Assembly (NCBI GenBank): GCA_944371905.1
Contig: CALVYA010000013.1
Span: 1-32,105 of the forward strand
Direction of reading: 5' to 3'
DNA: 32,105 bases
From: an uncultured Bacilli bacterium
GTDB lineage: Bacteria; Bacillota_I; Bacilli_A; RF39; UBA660
Below, piece after piece: positions 1 to 7,802 of this stretch. Below the pieces are notes generated by a model. The model saw only the letters and a program-made list of their open reading frames with translations, was not told the origin of the DNA and searched no databases. Position 1 is the first letter of the stretch. Every line of letters begins with the position of its first letter. Made by a program: the position numbers and the translations under genes.

Positions 1-7
1 TGTACAA

Positions 8-51
8 AAAAGATGAATCTGTGGATAAAACAAATTCATCTTTTCTTTTTT
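8..51 (+). terminator. Rho-independent terminator at the left edge, possibly bidirectional
   Basis: An 11-bp stem (8-18 with 34-44) is followed on the plus strand by a T-rich tail to 51. The minus strand also has a run of T after the stem, so it may work both ways. On the plus strand it would end a gene lying left of the window; on the minus strand it would back up the terminator of surface paralog A. Confidence 0.5.
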
Positions 52-85
52 TATAAAATTTTACCGGAACTCAAATTTCATAAAT

Positions 86-114
86 GTTAAAAAAGTACTA
101 CTAGTTAGTACTTT
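86..114 (-). terminator. Rho-independent terminator of surface paralog A
   Basis: A perfect 9-bp stem (92-100 with 106-114) with a 5-nt loop is followed on the minus strand by six T (complement of 89-94). It lies about 60 nt past the stop codon of the gene starting at 2662. Confidence 0.8.
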
Positions 115-175
115 GTTTCAAATGTAACCAATGATTTCTCTATTATGTATTACAAACCAAAATTTATCTTCTATT

Positions 176-2662
176 TTATTTTATAGTATAAGGTCTAGAA
201 GTAGTGCCATTTCCTGTGGTAATTTTTACAGAAGAACTTAAGTTAATAACCGGACGAATATATTCTACGTATGAGGCAGTAGTTGTATTTAATACACCTC
301 CCGAAGAAATAGTACCTACAGCAACATAATTACCATTAAAACTAGAAGGACTAATGGCCCAACAAGTAACATCTCCAATATTCAAATAATAATCATTATT
401 ATAATTATAAAGCAATCCTCCTGCATATGACACTTCATCTAAAGATATTAATCCGATCGGATAATCTAACGCTTTATTTCCTTTACTACTACTTGATGTA
501 GTATATAAATCATTACTTTGTGGACATGAAAATTGTGGTGTAGCAGGATTTTCTAATCTGTTAGGAGAAGCATATCCTGTAGCATTACTATATCCATTTC
601 CAGCAGTACCTTCTGCTAAAGTCCTATCTCCACAAAAACCTGCATCTGCTAAATAAGAAGCATAATCCAATAGATTTTCTTCATACCATGTATCTACTGC
701 TTGTTTTACTGTACTACTATTCGTATTAGCATGCGTTGCAACATAACTACTACTTCCATTGGTTCCATACATGTATCCTACATAGGCATTCCCCAAATAA
801 CTAGCATTAAACTTGCTTGTTCCTATCGTTGCAGCTTCTCCCGTAGCATCTGGTGTTGTTCCTTGATAAATTAATCTAATGCTTCCATCTTCATTGATTC
901 TTATAATCCTCCAGTAAAATCCTGCAAATTCTACATAGTTATTTTCTACTGCTCCCCTAAAATAATAGGTGGTTTTATTATCTTCTGTATTTGTATTCGT
1001 ATAATATAATCCTTGTCCATTAGTACTACTACTTATTTGACTAAAGTCGATATTACTATCACTTTGTTCATTATTATCTTCTAATATTTGATCTTTTAAA
1101 TAAACTGTTGGCTTTAGATTACTCTTTAATGTCGTTATGACTGGCCTTACTCGATAATACGAAGTTGGCGTTGCTTGCGATAAACTACTCCCATTAAAGT
1201 AATATACATTACTTCCTACTTTCGTCATCAACCAATATCCATACCCATTGGCTACTTTTACCCAACTTGGTATTTCACTCCCCTTCTTCGTTATTTTATC
1301 GTATTCTTCTTTGGTTAATAACCTAGCTTTCGTACTGGCTTCTTTTCCTCCATTATTTTTTATACTATTCTTAATATAACTTTCTACGGTATTCTTTACA
1401 TAATATCCTATATTATTACTATCATAGGGATCATATTCATTGGTATTATTACTATCAAAAGACCTCCCTGCTACTGATGGTGGTACTGCTACACTCCCAT
1501 TACTTGCTGCTAAATTCTCACTCATTAATGTTACCATCGCATTTCCTGTCCCACTATCTTTCGTTACATACCATATCGTTCCATCTATTAGTTCTACTTT
1601 CTCTCCTACTTCGTATCTTTCATATTTTTCTAAGTTCGTTTTTGCTACTGTGATTACTGGTCTAATTCCTCCACTTTGACTTCCTGTTGCTTGGGTTATG
1701 GTTCCACTACCTCCCGCATTAATCATAATATAGTAATTACTTCCCTTCATTGTACTAGTTAAAGTGGTTGTTCCTGCTTTACTTCCTATTAACCATTCTG
1801 CTATAGTAAACTTCTCACTAGAAGCAGAGTAATCTTTATTTGCATCATAGGCTATCCCTGATAACTTTGCTATCTCTTCCATCGTTGGTAATCTTTTTGT
1901 TAATACTTTACTTTTGTTATAGTATACATTTGCATAGTTATTTAAGGCGGTTTGGGCTCCACTGGCTGTCGATGTCGTTACGGCTTCATCTGCTATCATT
2001 TGTACTGTAGTAGCACTTGTTGTGTCATTCGTGGTTACTATGTAATATAATTTCTCTCCATTCCCTGCATTATACATCACTGCTTCTCCTGGTTGATATA
2101 CTACATTTTCTGTATCTGATGTGGAATCTCCTGAATTTCCTCCTGTTGTCCCACTATTTTCTACATAAATAAAGGTTAGCATTAATTCTTTTTTTGTTTC
2201 ACTGATATTCGTTACTCCATTTTTATATTTAATTGTTACTTTGGCTGTATTGGTTTCTCCTGGGGCTAAGGTCGTTACTTCTTCTAATACCCCACTAATT
2301 TCATAGGTGATATTACTATTCTCATCTTCAATTATTTCAATGTCATTTAATTTGGCTGGAATATTCCCTTGATTAGATAAAGTAATAGTATAAGTGATGG
2401 TAGAACTTGACGTTGGTAAGTTAGCATTTAAGGTTACTGTATTACTTACATAGTTACTACTGATACTTGTAGCACTATTCGTTACCGTATTTGTTACCTT
2501 TGTTACTTTTACTATCCAACTTCTATCGATACTTGCTATTCCGTCTAGTTCTATATATTGACTTAAGGCGGCATACCCTAGACTCATGACAAATACCACA
2601 AGACACAAGGACAATACTAGTATTCTTTTCTTATTAAAAAATCCTTTAAAATTCTTTTTCAT
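176..2662 (-). CDS. Surface paralog A: exported protein with Ig-like domain and three RPVI (DUF6273/lectin-like) modules
   Basis: Large protein of about 829 aa. Residues 13-38 form a positively charged then hydrophobic export segment ending in GYAALSQ, reminiscent of signal peptides of TasA/CalY-like proteins (inference). Residues about 45-170 look like an Ig-like/NEW3-type beta sandwich, followed by a Gly/Ser/Thr linker. Three tandem modules follow, each ending in RPVI; the middle one has the layout of DUF6273 (YDKI...YWLMT...VRPVI). The last module (FRGAVENNY...YWRI...RPVINL...G-GT..PYTIK) is shared with the other three family members in the window and has Cys residues in GFCGD and FSCP. 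Function is unknown; a cell-surface adhesin or binding protein is likely. The ATG at 2662 is preferred over the in-frame GTG at 2665 because it aligns with the start of paralog B. No sortase motif is visible. Confidence 0.85.
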   Translation of the reverse strand: MKKNFKGFFNKKRILVLSLCLVVFVMSLGYAALSQYIELDGIASIDRSWIVKVTKVTNTVTNSATSISSNYVSNTVTLNANLPTSSSTITYTITLSNQGNIPAKLNDIEIIEDENSNITYEISGVLEEVTTLAPGETNTAKVTIKYKNGVTNISETKKELMLTFIYVENSGTTGGNSGDSTSDTENVVYQPGEAVMYNAGNGEKLYYIVTTNDTTSATTVQMIADEAVTTSTASGAQTALNNYANVYYNKSKVLTKRLPTMEEIAKLSGIAYDANKDYSASSEKFTIAEWLIGSKAGTTTLTSTMKGSNYYIMINAGGSGTITQATGSQSGGIRPVITVAKTNLEKYERYEVGEKVELIDGTIWYVTKDSGTGNAMVTLMSENLAASNGSVAVPPSVAGRSFDSNNTNEYDPYDSNNIGYYVKNTVESYIKNSIKNNGGKEASTKARLLTKEEYDKITKKGSEIPSWVKVANGYGYWLMTKVGSNVYYFNGSSLSQATPTSYYRVRPVITTLKSNLKPTVYLKDQILEDNNEQSDSNIDFSQISSSTNGQGLYYTNTNTEDNKTTYYFRGAVENNYVEFAGFYWRIIRINEDGSIRLIYQGTTPDATGEAATIGTSKFNASYLGNAYVGYMYGTNGSSSYVATHANTNSSTVKQAVDTWYEENLLDYASYLADAGFCGDRTLAEGTAGNGYSNATGYASPNRLENPATPQFSCPQSNDLYTTSSSSKGNKALDYPIGLISLDEVSYAGGLLYNYNNDYYLNIGDVTCWAISPSSFNGNYVAVGTISSGGVLNTTTASYVEYIRPVINLSSSVKITTGNGTTSRPYTIK
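982..1217. repeat. 236-bp block identical to 11854-12089 (paralogs A and B)
   Basis: Direct base-by-base comparison shows no difference over 236 bp between the two surface genes, including synonymous positions. The block covers the end of module 2, the linker and the start of module 3. The flanks diverge at once on both sides. Confidence 0.95.
2319..2491. repeat. 173-bp block identical to 13215-13387 (Ig-like domain of A and B)
   Basis: No difference over 173 bp between the two genes. The surrounding N-terminal coding region (about 2090-2620 versus 12990-13515) differs only at scattered, mostly synonymous bases. Confidence 0.95.
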
Positions 2663-2701
2663 CACTTAATTCACTCATTTCTTCACACCTATTATAAATT
2701 C

Positions 2702-2731
2702 ATTATACCCCTATCTTCTACCTTATTACAA
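2702..2731 (-). promoter_or_regulatory. Promoter of surface paralog A, with G4 next to the -10 box
   Basis: Minus-strand -35 TTGTAA (2726-2731), 18-bp spacer, -10 TATAAT (2702-2707). The spacer ends in four G touching the -10, the same arrangement (GGGGTATAATG) as at paralog C, where the run is 11 G. The -35 is a 4/6 match, so the promoter rests mainly on the perfect -10. Confidence 0.6.
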
Positions 2732-2732
2732 T

Positions 2733-2761
2733 AAAAAAAGTAACTAATTTTTAGTCACTTT
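2733..2761 (-). terminator. Rho-independent terminator of the phosphohexomutase gene
   Basis: Minus-strand stem AAGTGACTAA/TTAGTTACTT (one G-U pair) with a 3-nt loop, followed by seven T. It starts about 10 nt past the stop codon and separates this operon from the promoter of paralog A. Confidence 0.85.
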
Positions 2762-2770
2762 ACAAGTCTA

Positions 2771-4132
2771 TTATTTATTATATTGATTTATCAAATCTAT
2801 AAACTCTTTTTGTAGTTCTTCTAATCTCACTTCACTATTTGCTTCAAATCTTGCTGTGATATTTGGTCCAGTATTACTAGCTCTAACTAAAGCCCAACCA
2901 TCATCGAAATTCACTCTTACTCCATCTATTGTTAATACTTGATACCCCTTTTTTACACAATAATCTTTAATTTTATCAATCACTAAAAATTTCTTATCAT
3001 CTGGAGAAGTAAATTTCAATTCTTCTGTTGATACATAATTAGATATACCGTCTAATAAAGAACTTAATGGCTTATCCGTTTTAGATAATATTTCCAATAA
3101 TCTTAATCCTGCATAAATTCCAGAATCAAATCCTGGCCATTTATCTCTAAAATAAACATGTCCCGATAATTCTCCACCAAATGGTAAATTATCCTCTTTC
3201 ACTTTAGCTTTGGTATAAGAATTACCTGTTCTATAACAAATTCCTTCGCCACCTAATTTTTTTATTTCATCTTCTACTGCTTTAGAGCATTTAACATCAT
3301 ATAAAAACTTTTTATTTTCTACTTTATGAATGATATCTCTAATAATAATAATCATATATTTATCGGTAGCGATATAATTTCCCTTTTCATCCACAACACC
3401 TAGCCTATCTCCATCTCCATCAAAGGCAAGTCCAACATCAGCACCTACTTCAATCACTCTTTTCTTTAAAGCTTCTAAATTAGACTCCACGCAAGGATCT
3501 GGATGATGATTAGGAAATGTTGGATCACTTTCTCCAAACAAGATATCCAAGCTAAGAGGAAATTTACTATAAATATCTTTAGCAATACAAGTAGTAGTAC
3601 CATTACCTAAATCTAATACTACTTTTAATTTTCTATCTCCTAGATTAATTCCTTCCTGCATTAATTGGATATATTCTTCTCTTATATCATAGGTAGATAA
3701 TGTCCCAACTCCAGTATCAAATTCTCCTTTTAAGGTAAAATCTCTAAATTCTTCGATCATTTCTCCTCTAGCATTACCACGTTCATCAAAAGCAAATTTA
3801 AAACCATTATCATCTTTGGGATTATGACTAGCAGTTATCATAATACCACTTGGGATGTTTTTTAAAATACAAGCGTAATAATACATTGGTGTAGTAACTA
3901 GCCCTAAATCTATCACATCTATTCCGGTAGATAATATTCCTCGAATTAAATTAGTAGAAAGTTCCAAAGAAGAATATCGATTATCTCTACCAACAATACA
4001 TATCTTTTTATGAAATTTTTTAATATAAGTTCCAAAACTCTTACCTATAATATAGGCTACTTCACCATTAATATCTTTAGGATATACTCCCCTTATATCA
4101 TACCCTCTAAATATATATTTATTTATTTCCAT
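2771..4132 (-). CDS. manB: Phosphomannomutase/phosphoglucomutase (alpha-D-phosphohexomutase family)
   Basis: Interconverts hexose 6-phosphate and 1-phosphate, feeding nucleotide-sugar synthesis for cell-surface polymers; cytoplasmic. The 453-aa protein has all family hallmarks: FRGYDIRG at residues 8-15, the phosphoserine loop TASHNP (Ser102), the Mg-binding loop DGDGDR (238-243) and the sugar-specificity loop GGELSGH. Length is normal. The ATG at 4132 is chosen because it follows GGAGG by 4 nt and gives the family-typical N terminus; a longer frame to 4177 would overlap the upstream gene. It lies 10 nt after that gene and shares its transcript. Substrate (mannose versus glucose) cannot be decided from sequence, so the symbol is tentative. 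Confidence 0.9.
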   Translation of the reverse strand: MEINKYIFRGYDIRGVYPKDINGEVAYIIGKSFGTYIKKFHKKICIVGRDNRYSSLELSTNLIRGILSTGIDVIDLGLVTTPMYYYACILKNIPSGIMITASHNPKDDNGFKFAFDERGNARGEMIEEFRDFTLKGEFDTGVGTLSTYDIREEYIQLMQEGINLGDRKLKVVLDLGNGTTTCIAKDIYSKFPLSLDILFGESDPTFPNHHPDPCVESNLEALKKRVIEVGADVGLAFDGDGDRLGVVDEKGNYIATDKYMIIIIRDIIHKVENKKFLYDVKCSKAVEDEIKKLGGEGICYRTGNSYTKAKVKEDNLPFGGELSGHVYFRDKWPGFDSGIYAGLRLLEILSKTDKPLSSLLDGISNYVSTEELKFTSPDDKKFLVIDKIKDYCVKKGYQVLTIDGVRVNFDDGWALVRASNTGPNITARFEANSEVRLEELQKEFIDLINQYNK

Positions 4133-4142
4133 AGTTCCTCCT

Positions 4143-4646
4143 TTATTGTATCTTTGTAGTTTCGCACTCAAAACCATTATCTGAATAAACTACCATTTGA
4201 TCTACAATTACTTTTCTATGATTTTCCAATAATGGTTCATTAGAGTAATCAAATTGATCGTAATTAATATTTAACGTATATGTAGTTTCTTCTTCGGAAA
4301 AATCAACATTATCTAATTTCTTTAAATTTTCATATTCTTCAATTAAAATCCCTTCTGGTTGTAGACTATTATCTACAATATTGACTTGATAAGTAAATGT
4401 CGATGTACTAATTTTATCATCTACATAATCAGTATTAATTGTAGTATTCAATTTATAATCTACAAAGTCCTCTTCCTTACTACAAGTTAATCTCATAATC
4501 GTTGGTTTTTGTTCTTCATTAGGCGTTACCACTTCTTCTTCCTCAGGGAATAATACTCTAAACAAAGGAGGAAGAACAATAAAAATCAACAATACAAAGA
4601 TTCCTAAATAACAAAGGATCTTCATTGCTCCACTTTCTTTTTTCAT
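4143..4646 (-). CDS. Membrane-anchored protein of unknown function
   Basis: 167 aa: a short basic N terminus, one hydrophobic segment (about residues 8-32), an acidic stretch EEEEVV and an extracytoplasmic domain rich in Asp/Glu/Asn. Two Cys (in LTCSKEE and FECETTK) could form a disulfide if exported. I do not recognise the family. It is the first gene of a two-gene unit with the phosphohexomutase, 10 nt apart. Its first ATG follows a GGTG-type ribosome site; a second ATG at residue 8 has GGAG too close to be used well. No convincing promoter was found in the 67 bp upstream; TAGAAT near 4660 is a weak candidate. Confidence 0.75.
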   Translation of the reverse strand: MKKESGAMKILCYLGIFVLLIFIVLPPLFRVLFPEEEEVVTPNEEQKPTIMRLTCSKEEDFVDYKLNTTINTDYVDDKISTSTFTYQVNIVDNSLQPEGILIEEYENLKKLDNVDFSEEETTYTLNINYDQFDYSNEPLLENHRKVIVDQMVVYSDNGFECETTKIQ

Positions 4647-4690
4647 TAAGCACCATCCTATTCTAGAAATATCTTATCACATTTATAACT

Positions 4691-4715
4691 AAAAAAAAAG
4701 TCCAAAGACTTTTTT
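4691..4715 (-). terminator. Rho-independent terminator of tig
   Basis: Minus-strand stem AAAAAGTC/GACTTTTT with a 4-nt loop (4695-4714) runs into a T tract (complement of the nine A at 4691-4699). The hairpin overlaps the stop codon. Confidence 0.85.
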
Positions 4716-5976
4716 ATTTATTGAATTCTTTTAATAAATCAATTACTTTACGCATTTCTAAATCATATTTAATCATTTCTAATCCACCAAACATTTTTAA
4801 GAATTCTTCTTTTTCCATTTGATATTTACTAGCTAAATTATCTGCTTCTTTATCCGCTTCTTCATCAGATATTTCAATCTTTTCAAGATTTGCTACTTCT
4901 TCTAGCATTAAACGATATAAAACATGATTATAAGCTTCTTTCTCTAATTGATTTCTTAAATCTTCTTCTTTAGAATTTGTAAATTGATAATATAAATCTA
5001 AAGTAATTCCTTGCATTTTGATTTGTTCTTCAAATCTTTTTAATAATCTATCTACTTCTTCTTCTACCATTTCTTCTGGAATGTCTACTTCTGTATTTTT
5101 ACCAACAGCTTCTAATAATTCATCAACATGTTTGTTTTCAGCATCCATTTCTTTGTGAGCTTTAATTGTTGCTTCAATTTCTTTTTCTAAAGCTTCTTTG
5201 GTATTTACTCCTTCCATACCAAGATCTTCAAATAATTCTTCATCAAAGTCACGTTCTATTTTTTCTTTAATCTCATTAACTTTTACTTTAAATGTTACTT
5301 TTTGTCCTTTTAATTCTTCACTAGGATACTCTTCTGGGAAAGTAACTTCGATTTCTTTTTCTTCTTGTTGTTTCATTCCAATTAATTGCTCTTCAAAACC
5401 AGGAATAAACGTATGACTTCCAATTTCTAATTCATAGTTTTCTCCTTTTCCTCCATCGAACGCTACTCCATCTTTAAATCCTTCAAAATCAATAATAGCA
5501 ACATTGCCTTCTTCTACAGTTCCATTTTCTTTTACTCTTAATTCACTATAACGTTCTAAAATATGATGAATTTCATGTTCTATTTCTTCTTTCGTAACTT
5601 TAACTTCATCTTTTGCTACTTTTAATCCTTTATATTTTTTAACATTAACCTCTGGTTTTGTAGTAATAGTAAAGACAAGTTCTACTCCAGATTCATCTAC
5701 TTTTTTAATCTCCAATTTAGGTTGAACTACTGGTATTAATTTAGAATCTTCTAAAGCTTTCATATATGCTTCTTCAATCACATAGTCCACTGCAGGTAAA
5801 TAAAGTCTTTCCTTACCATATCTTTTTTCAAAAATATCTCTTGGTACCTTACCTTTTCTAAAACCATCGACATTTACTTTTTTTACTTCTTCTTTAAAAG
5901 CCTTATCTAAAGCATTATCCCATGATTTACCTTCTATTTTTACTGAGATTTCATGTTTGTTATCTTTTTTACTCAT
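4714..5976 (-). CDS. tig: Trigger factor, ribosome-associated chaperone and peptidyl-prolyl isomerase
   Basis: Binds near the ribosome exit tunnel and shields nascent chains. 420 aa with the usual order: N-terminal ribosome-binding domain with signature GFRKGKVP (residues 38-45), FKBP-type PPIase domain (about 150-235, containing DFEGFKDG and FIPGFEEQLIGM) and a long helical C-terminal domain. Length is in the normal range. The ATG at 5976 follows GGAGGG at good spacing. Monocistronic: own consensus promoter (6000-6028) and own terminator. The clpX and lon genes that often follow tig are not adjacent; lon is 18 kb away. Confidence 0.97.
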   Translation of the reverse strand: MSKKDNKHEISVKIEGKSWDNALDKAFKEEVKKVNVDGFRKGKVPRDIFEKRYGKERLYLPAVDYVIEEAYMKALEDSKLIPVVQPKLEIKKVDESGVELVFTITTKPEVNVKKYKGLKVAKDEVKVTKEEIEHEIHHILERYSELRVKENGTVEEGNVAIIDFEGFKDGVAFDGGKGENYELEIGSHTFIPGFEEQLIGMKQQEEKEIEVTFPEEYPSEELKGQKVTFKVKVNEIKEKIERDFDEELFEDLGMEGVNTKEALEKEIEATIKAHKEMDAENKHVDELLEAVGKNTEVDIPEEMVEEEVDRLLKRFEEQIKMQGITLDLYYQFTNSKEEDLRNQLEKEAYNHVLYRLMLEEVANLEKIEISDEEADKEADNLASKYQMEKEEFLKMFGGLEMIKYDLEMRKVIDLLKEFNK

Positions 5977-5999
5977 ATCATTCCCTCCAATACTTCTAT

Positions 6000-6028
6000 A
6001 TTATATATGAATAACTACTTTAATTCAA
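6000..6028 (-). promoter_or_regulatory. Sigma-A-type promoter of tig
   Basis: Minus-strand -35 TTGAAT (6023-6028), 17-bp spacer, -10 TATAAT (6000-6005). It lies 24 bp upstream of the start codon and is divergent from the plus-strand promoter at 6068-6095. Confidence 0.8.
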
Positions 6029-6067
6029 GAATTTTTACTGATTATCCAAAGATATCCGAGTTTTTAA

Positions 6068-6095
6068 TTGACTTTTTATTTTCCTATGATAAAAT
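6068..6095 (+). promoter_or_regulatory. Plus-strand promoter in the tig-downstream gap
   Basis: -35 TTGACT (6068-6073), 16-bp spacer, -10 TAAAAT (6090-6095). It is divergent from the tig promoter and the only strong plus-strand promoter in the 544-bp gap. Transcription would run through the 8-codon ORF at 6148-6174 and the 39-aa gene to the terminator at 6480-6519. Confidence 0.6.
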
Positions 6096-6368
6096 GAATT
6101 TGTAAAGTTACCTATTAGTTAACTTTGTTTTAAGAAAGAAGGTGAAAATGAAACTAATAATATATGATAAATAGATTTTATAAATTATAAATGATTAAAA
6201 CTCACTTTGATTTTTTTCTCTTTCTTAGAAATGTGCTTTCATTAATGATGGAAATTTCTTATTAAATAAAAAAATAAGTATTTTTAGGAATTTATTACTT
6301 ATTTCTCTATTTAATTATTGTCATACAAATAAACCATCGTTAAAAATTTTCTATTCAAGTGGTGATTT
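6096..6368 (+). other. Leader region with hairpin and 8-codon ORF, possible regulatory RNA
   Basis: The stretch between the plus-strand promoter and the 39-aa gene has no long ORF. It holds an inverted repeat AAAGTTA/TAACTTT near the presumed transcript start (about 6104-6126) and an 8-codon ORF at 6148-6174 (MKLIIYDK) behind a GAAGGTG ribosome site. It also holds a longer-looped inverted repeat AAATAAGTA/TACTTATTT (6272-6304) followed by T on the minus strand. Whether this is a leader, a separate small RNA or plain spacer cannot be settled from sequence. Confidence 0.35.
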
Positions 6369-6488
6369 ATGAACAAATTAATATTATTTACAAAGGTATC
6401 TTTGGATAAGTTTAATTTATTTATTATTATATTATTGTTCCTGTGTTTAATTTTATTATCTATATTATTGTTTTACAATAAAAAATAG
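6369..6488 (+). CDS. 39-aa hydrophobic single-span microprotein
   Basis: A short basic N terminus (MNKLILFTKVSLDK) is followed by about 20 almost purely Leu/Ile/Phe residues and the tail FYNKK, so a single membrane span is clear. A GGTGA ribosome site sits 5 nt before the ATG, and the stop codon lies inside the stem of a strong terminator, which together argue for a real gene. Small size and composition recall type I toxin peptides or small membrane regulators, but no family is recognised. It faces the 215-aa surface protein gene and shares its terminator. Confidence 0.5.
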   Translation: MNKLILFTKVSLDKFNLFIIILLFLCLILLSILLFYNKK

Positions 6489-6519
6489 AAGTAATCATCT
6501 GATTGCTTCTATTTTTTTT
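6480..6519. terminator. Bidirectional terminator between the 39-aa gene and the 215-aa gene
   Basis: A 14-bp stem (6484-6497 with 6500-6513, one G-U pair) is flanked by an A run on the left and a T run on the right, so it has a U tract in both directions. It ends both convergent genes. Confidence 0.85.
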
Positions 6520-6520
6520 A

Positions 6521-7168
6521 TTAAGAAGTTACTTTTTTATAGCTTACTACCATAATACCACCGATAGCTAGCGCAGCAAGTCCTATTAACCAAATATTAT
6601 CACTAGTTTCAGGAGATGGAACTTCATCTTCGCTTGTTCCTATACTTGGATCATAATTAACAACTAAATCATCATACACAGCATTCTCATCAGAAGTATC
6701 AGTAATTTTTACCCATAAATTATAATGCTTTACTTCTGTAATATTGGATGTATCAAGTTTAGTTGTACTATCACTAGATGCTACCCAATCATCTTCTACA
6801 TAAGCAGGTAATAAAGCTTGCTTACTATCTTCATACTCTGCCATTTTTTTATTATAAGCTTCGATCACATCATCTTCTGCATCATCGCTTGGTCTATTTT
6901 CTTTTTCGTAATTTCTTTGTTCTTCCAAAATAGCCATGTATTGATTATAAATTTCATCGGTCATTTCTACATATTGATAATATAATTTATATTCCCCATA
7001 ACTATCATCCACTTGAACTTTAGTACCACTATACATTTCGTCTTGTGCAGTTAATGGTATGGTAATAATGTTATCTGGATCAGTTTCTATTTCATGAGCA
7101 TAAGCAGTTGGAATCATAAAGACCATAGCTAAAACTAGTAATAAACTAAATACATTAAACTTTTTCAT
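6521..7168 (-). CDS. Exported, C-terminally anchored surface protein with an LPXTG-like tail
   Basis: 215 aa. A typical signal peptide (residues 1-24, ending PTAYA-H) is followed by an acidic, helical and Thr/Ser-rich exterior. A C-terminal anchor comprises S-P-E-T-S-D (185-190), a hydrophobic span and SYKK. The layout is that of a sortase substrate, but the motif departs from LPXTG (position 1 Ser, position 5 Ser). If it is not a sortase signal, the tail is simply a membrane anchor. The mature part resembles no family I can name. The ATG follows AAAGGAGG. Monocistronic, with promoter at 7198-7225 and a shared terminator. Confidence 0.8.
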   Translation of the reverse strand: MKKFNVFSLLLVLAMVFMIPTAYAHEIETDPDNIITIPLTAQDEMYSGTKVQVDDSYGEYKLYYQYVEMTDEIYNQYMAILEEQRNYEKENRPSDDAEDDVIEAYNKKMAEYEDSKQALLPAYVEDDWVASSDSTTKLDTSNITEVKHYNLWVKITDTSDENAVYDDLVVNYDPSIGTSEDEVPSPETSDNIWLIGLAALAIGGIMVVSYKKVTS

Positions 7169-7197
7169 ATCTATATATCCTCCTTTATCTTAATATG

Positions 7198-7225
7198 ATC
7201 ATAACATATTCATAAAAAATGTAAA
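7198..7225 (-). promoter_or_regulatory. Promoter of the 215-aa surface protein gene
   Basis: Minus-strand -35 TTTACA (7220-7225), 16-bp spacer, -10 TATGAT (7198-7203). Confidence 0.6.
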
Positions 7226-7237
7226 GAAGAACACAAT

Positions 7238-7259
7238 AAAAAAGTGTCAATCGACACTT
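7238..7259 (-). terminator. Rho-independent terminator of greA
   Basis: Minus-strand stem AAGTGTC/GACACTT (7242-7248 with 7253-7259) with a 4-nt loop, followed by six T. Confidence 0.85.
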
Positions 7260-7269
7260 AATTTGACAA

Positions 7270-7740
7270 CTATTTAATAGCTGTGATTTCTATTTTATAA
7301 ACTCCGTTAGGACTTTCTACTTCTACAATATCCCCAACTTTTTTATTCATAATTGCTTTTGCAATTGGACTTTCGTTAGAAATTTTACTCATAAATGGAT
7401 CAGCTTCTTGGCTACCAACAATTTTATATTCATCAGTCTCATCTTCATCATCACAGTATTTAATACATACAGTGGAACCAAGTTCTACTACATCACTATT
7501 TTTCTTTTCAATAATTTCTACATTTTCTAACATTTTTTCTATTCTTTTAATACGTCCCTCAATTTCAGCTTGATCATTTTTAGCTGCATCGTAATCCGCA
7601 TTTTCAGATAAATCACCTAAAGCTCTAGCCTCTTTAATTGCTTGAATATTTTCAGGACGCTTAACATTTATCAATTCATCTAATTCTTTCTTTAAATCTT
7701 CCAACCCTTCTTTAGTAAGATAGATCTTTTTCTCGCGCAT
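7270..7740 (-). CDS. greA: Transcription elongation factor GreA
   Basis: Stimulates cleavage of backtracked RNA in stalled RNA polymerase. About 156 aa: an N-terminal antiparallel coiled coil containing the signature ARALGDLSENADYDAAK with the acidic loop tip, then the C-terminal FKBP-like domain ending NGVYKIEITAI. Length is normal. Two adjacent ATG codons (7743 and 7740) lie behind AGAGGTGAT; 7740 has the better 8-nt spacing. The GTG further upstream overlaps the ribosome site and is unlikely to be used. Own promoter and terminator. In B. subtilis, greA also lies just downstream of the trhP1-trhP2 region, so this neighbourhood is partly conserved. Confidence 0.96.
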   Translation of the reverse strand: MREKKIYLTKEGLEDLKKELDELINVKRPENIQAIKEARALGDLSENADYDAAKNDQAEIEGRIKRIEKMLENVEIIEKKNSDVVELGSTVCIKYCDDEDETDEYKIVGSQEADPFMSKISNESPIAKAIMNKKVGDIVEVESPNGVYKIEITAIK

Positions 7741-7773
7741 CATTATCACCTCTTTTTTTCATATACTTTTAAA

Positions 7774-7802
7774 ATGATACTACAACAAAAGACTTTTGTC
7801 AA
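7774..7802 (-). promoter_or_regulatory. Promoter of greA
   Basis: Minus-strand -35 TTGACA (7797-7802, perfect), 17-bp spacer, -10 TATCAT (7774-7779). The -35 lies at the loop of the upstream gene's terminator hairpin. Confidence 0.75.

Noticed and set aside
5198-5416. Plus-strand ORF opposite tig
   Set aside because: Antisense shadow of a conserved gene.
6264-6304. Minus-strand terminator AAATAAGTA/TACTTATTT
   Set aside because: The only minus-strand gene upstream already ends in a strong terminator at 6480-6519, and the 15-nt loop and AT-only stem are weak.
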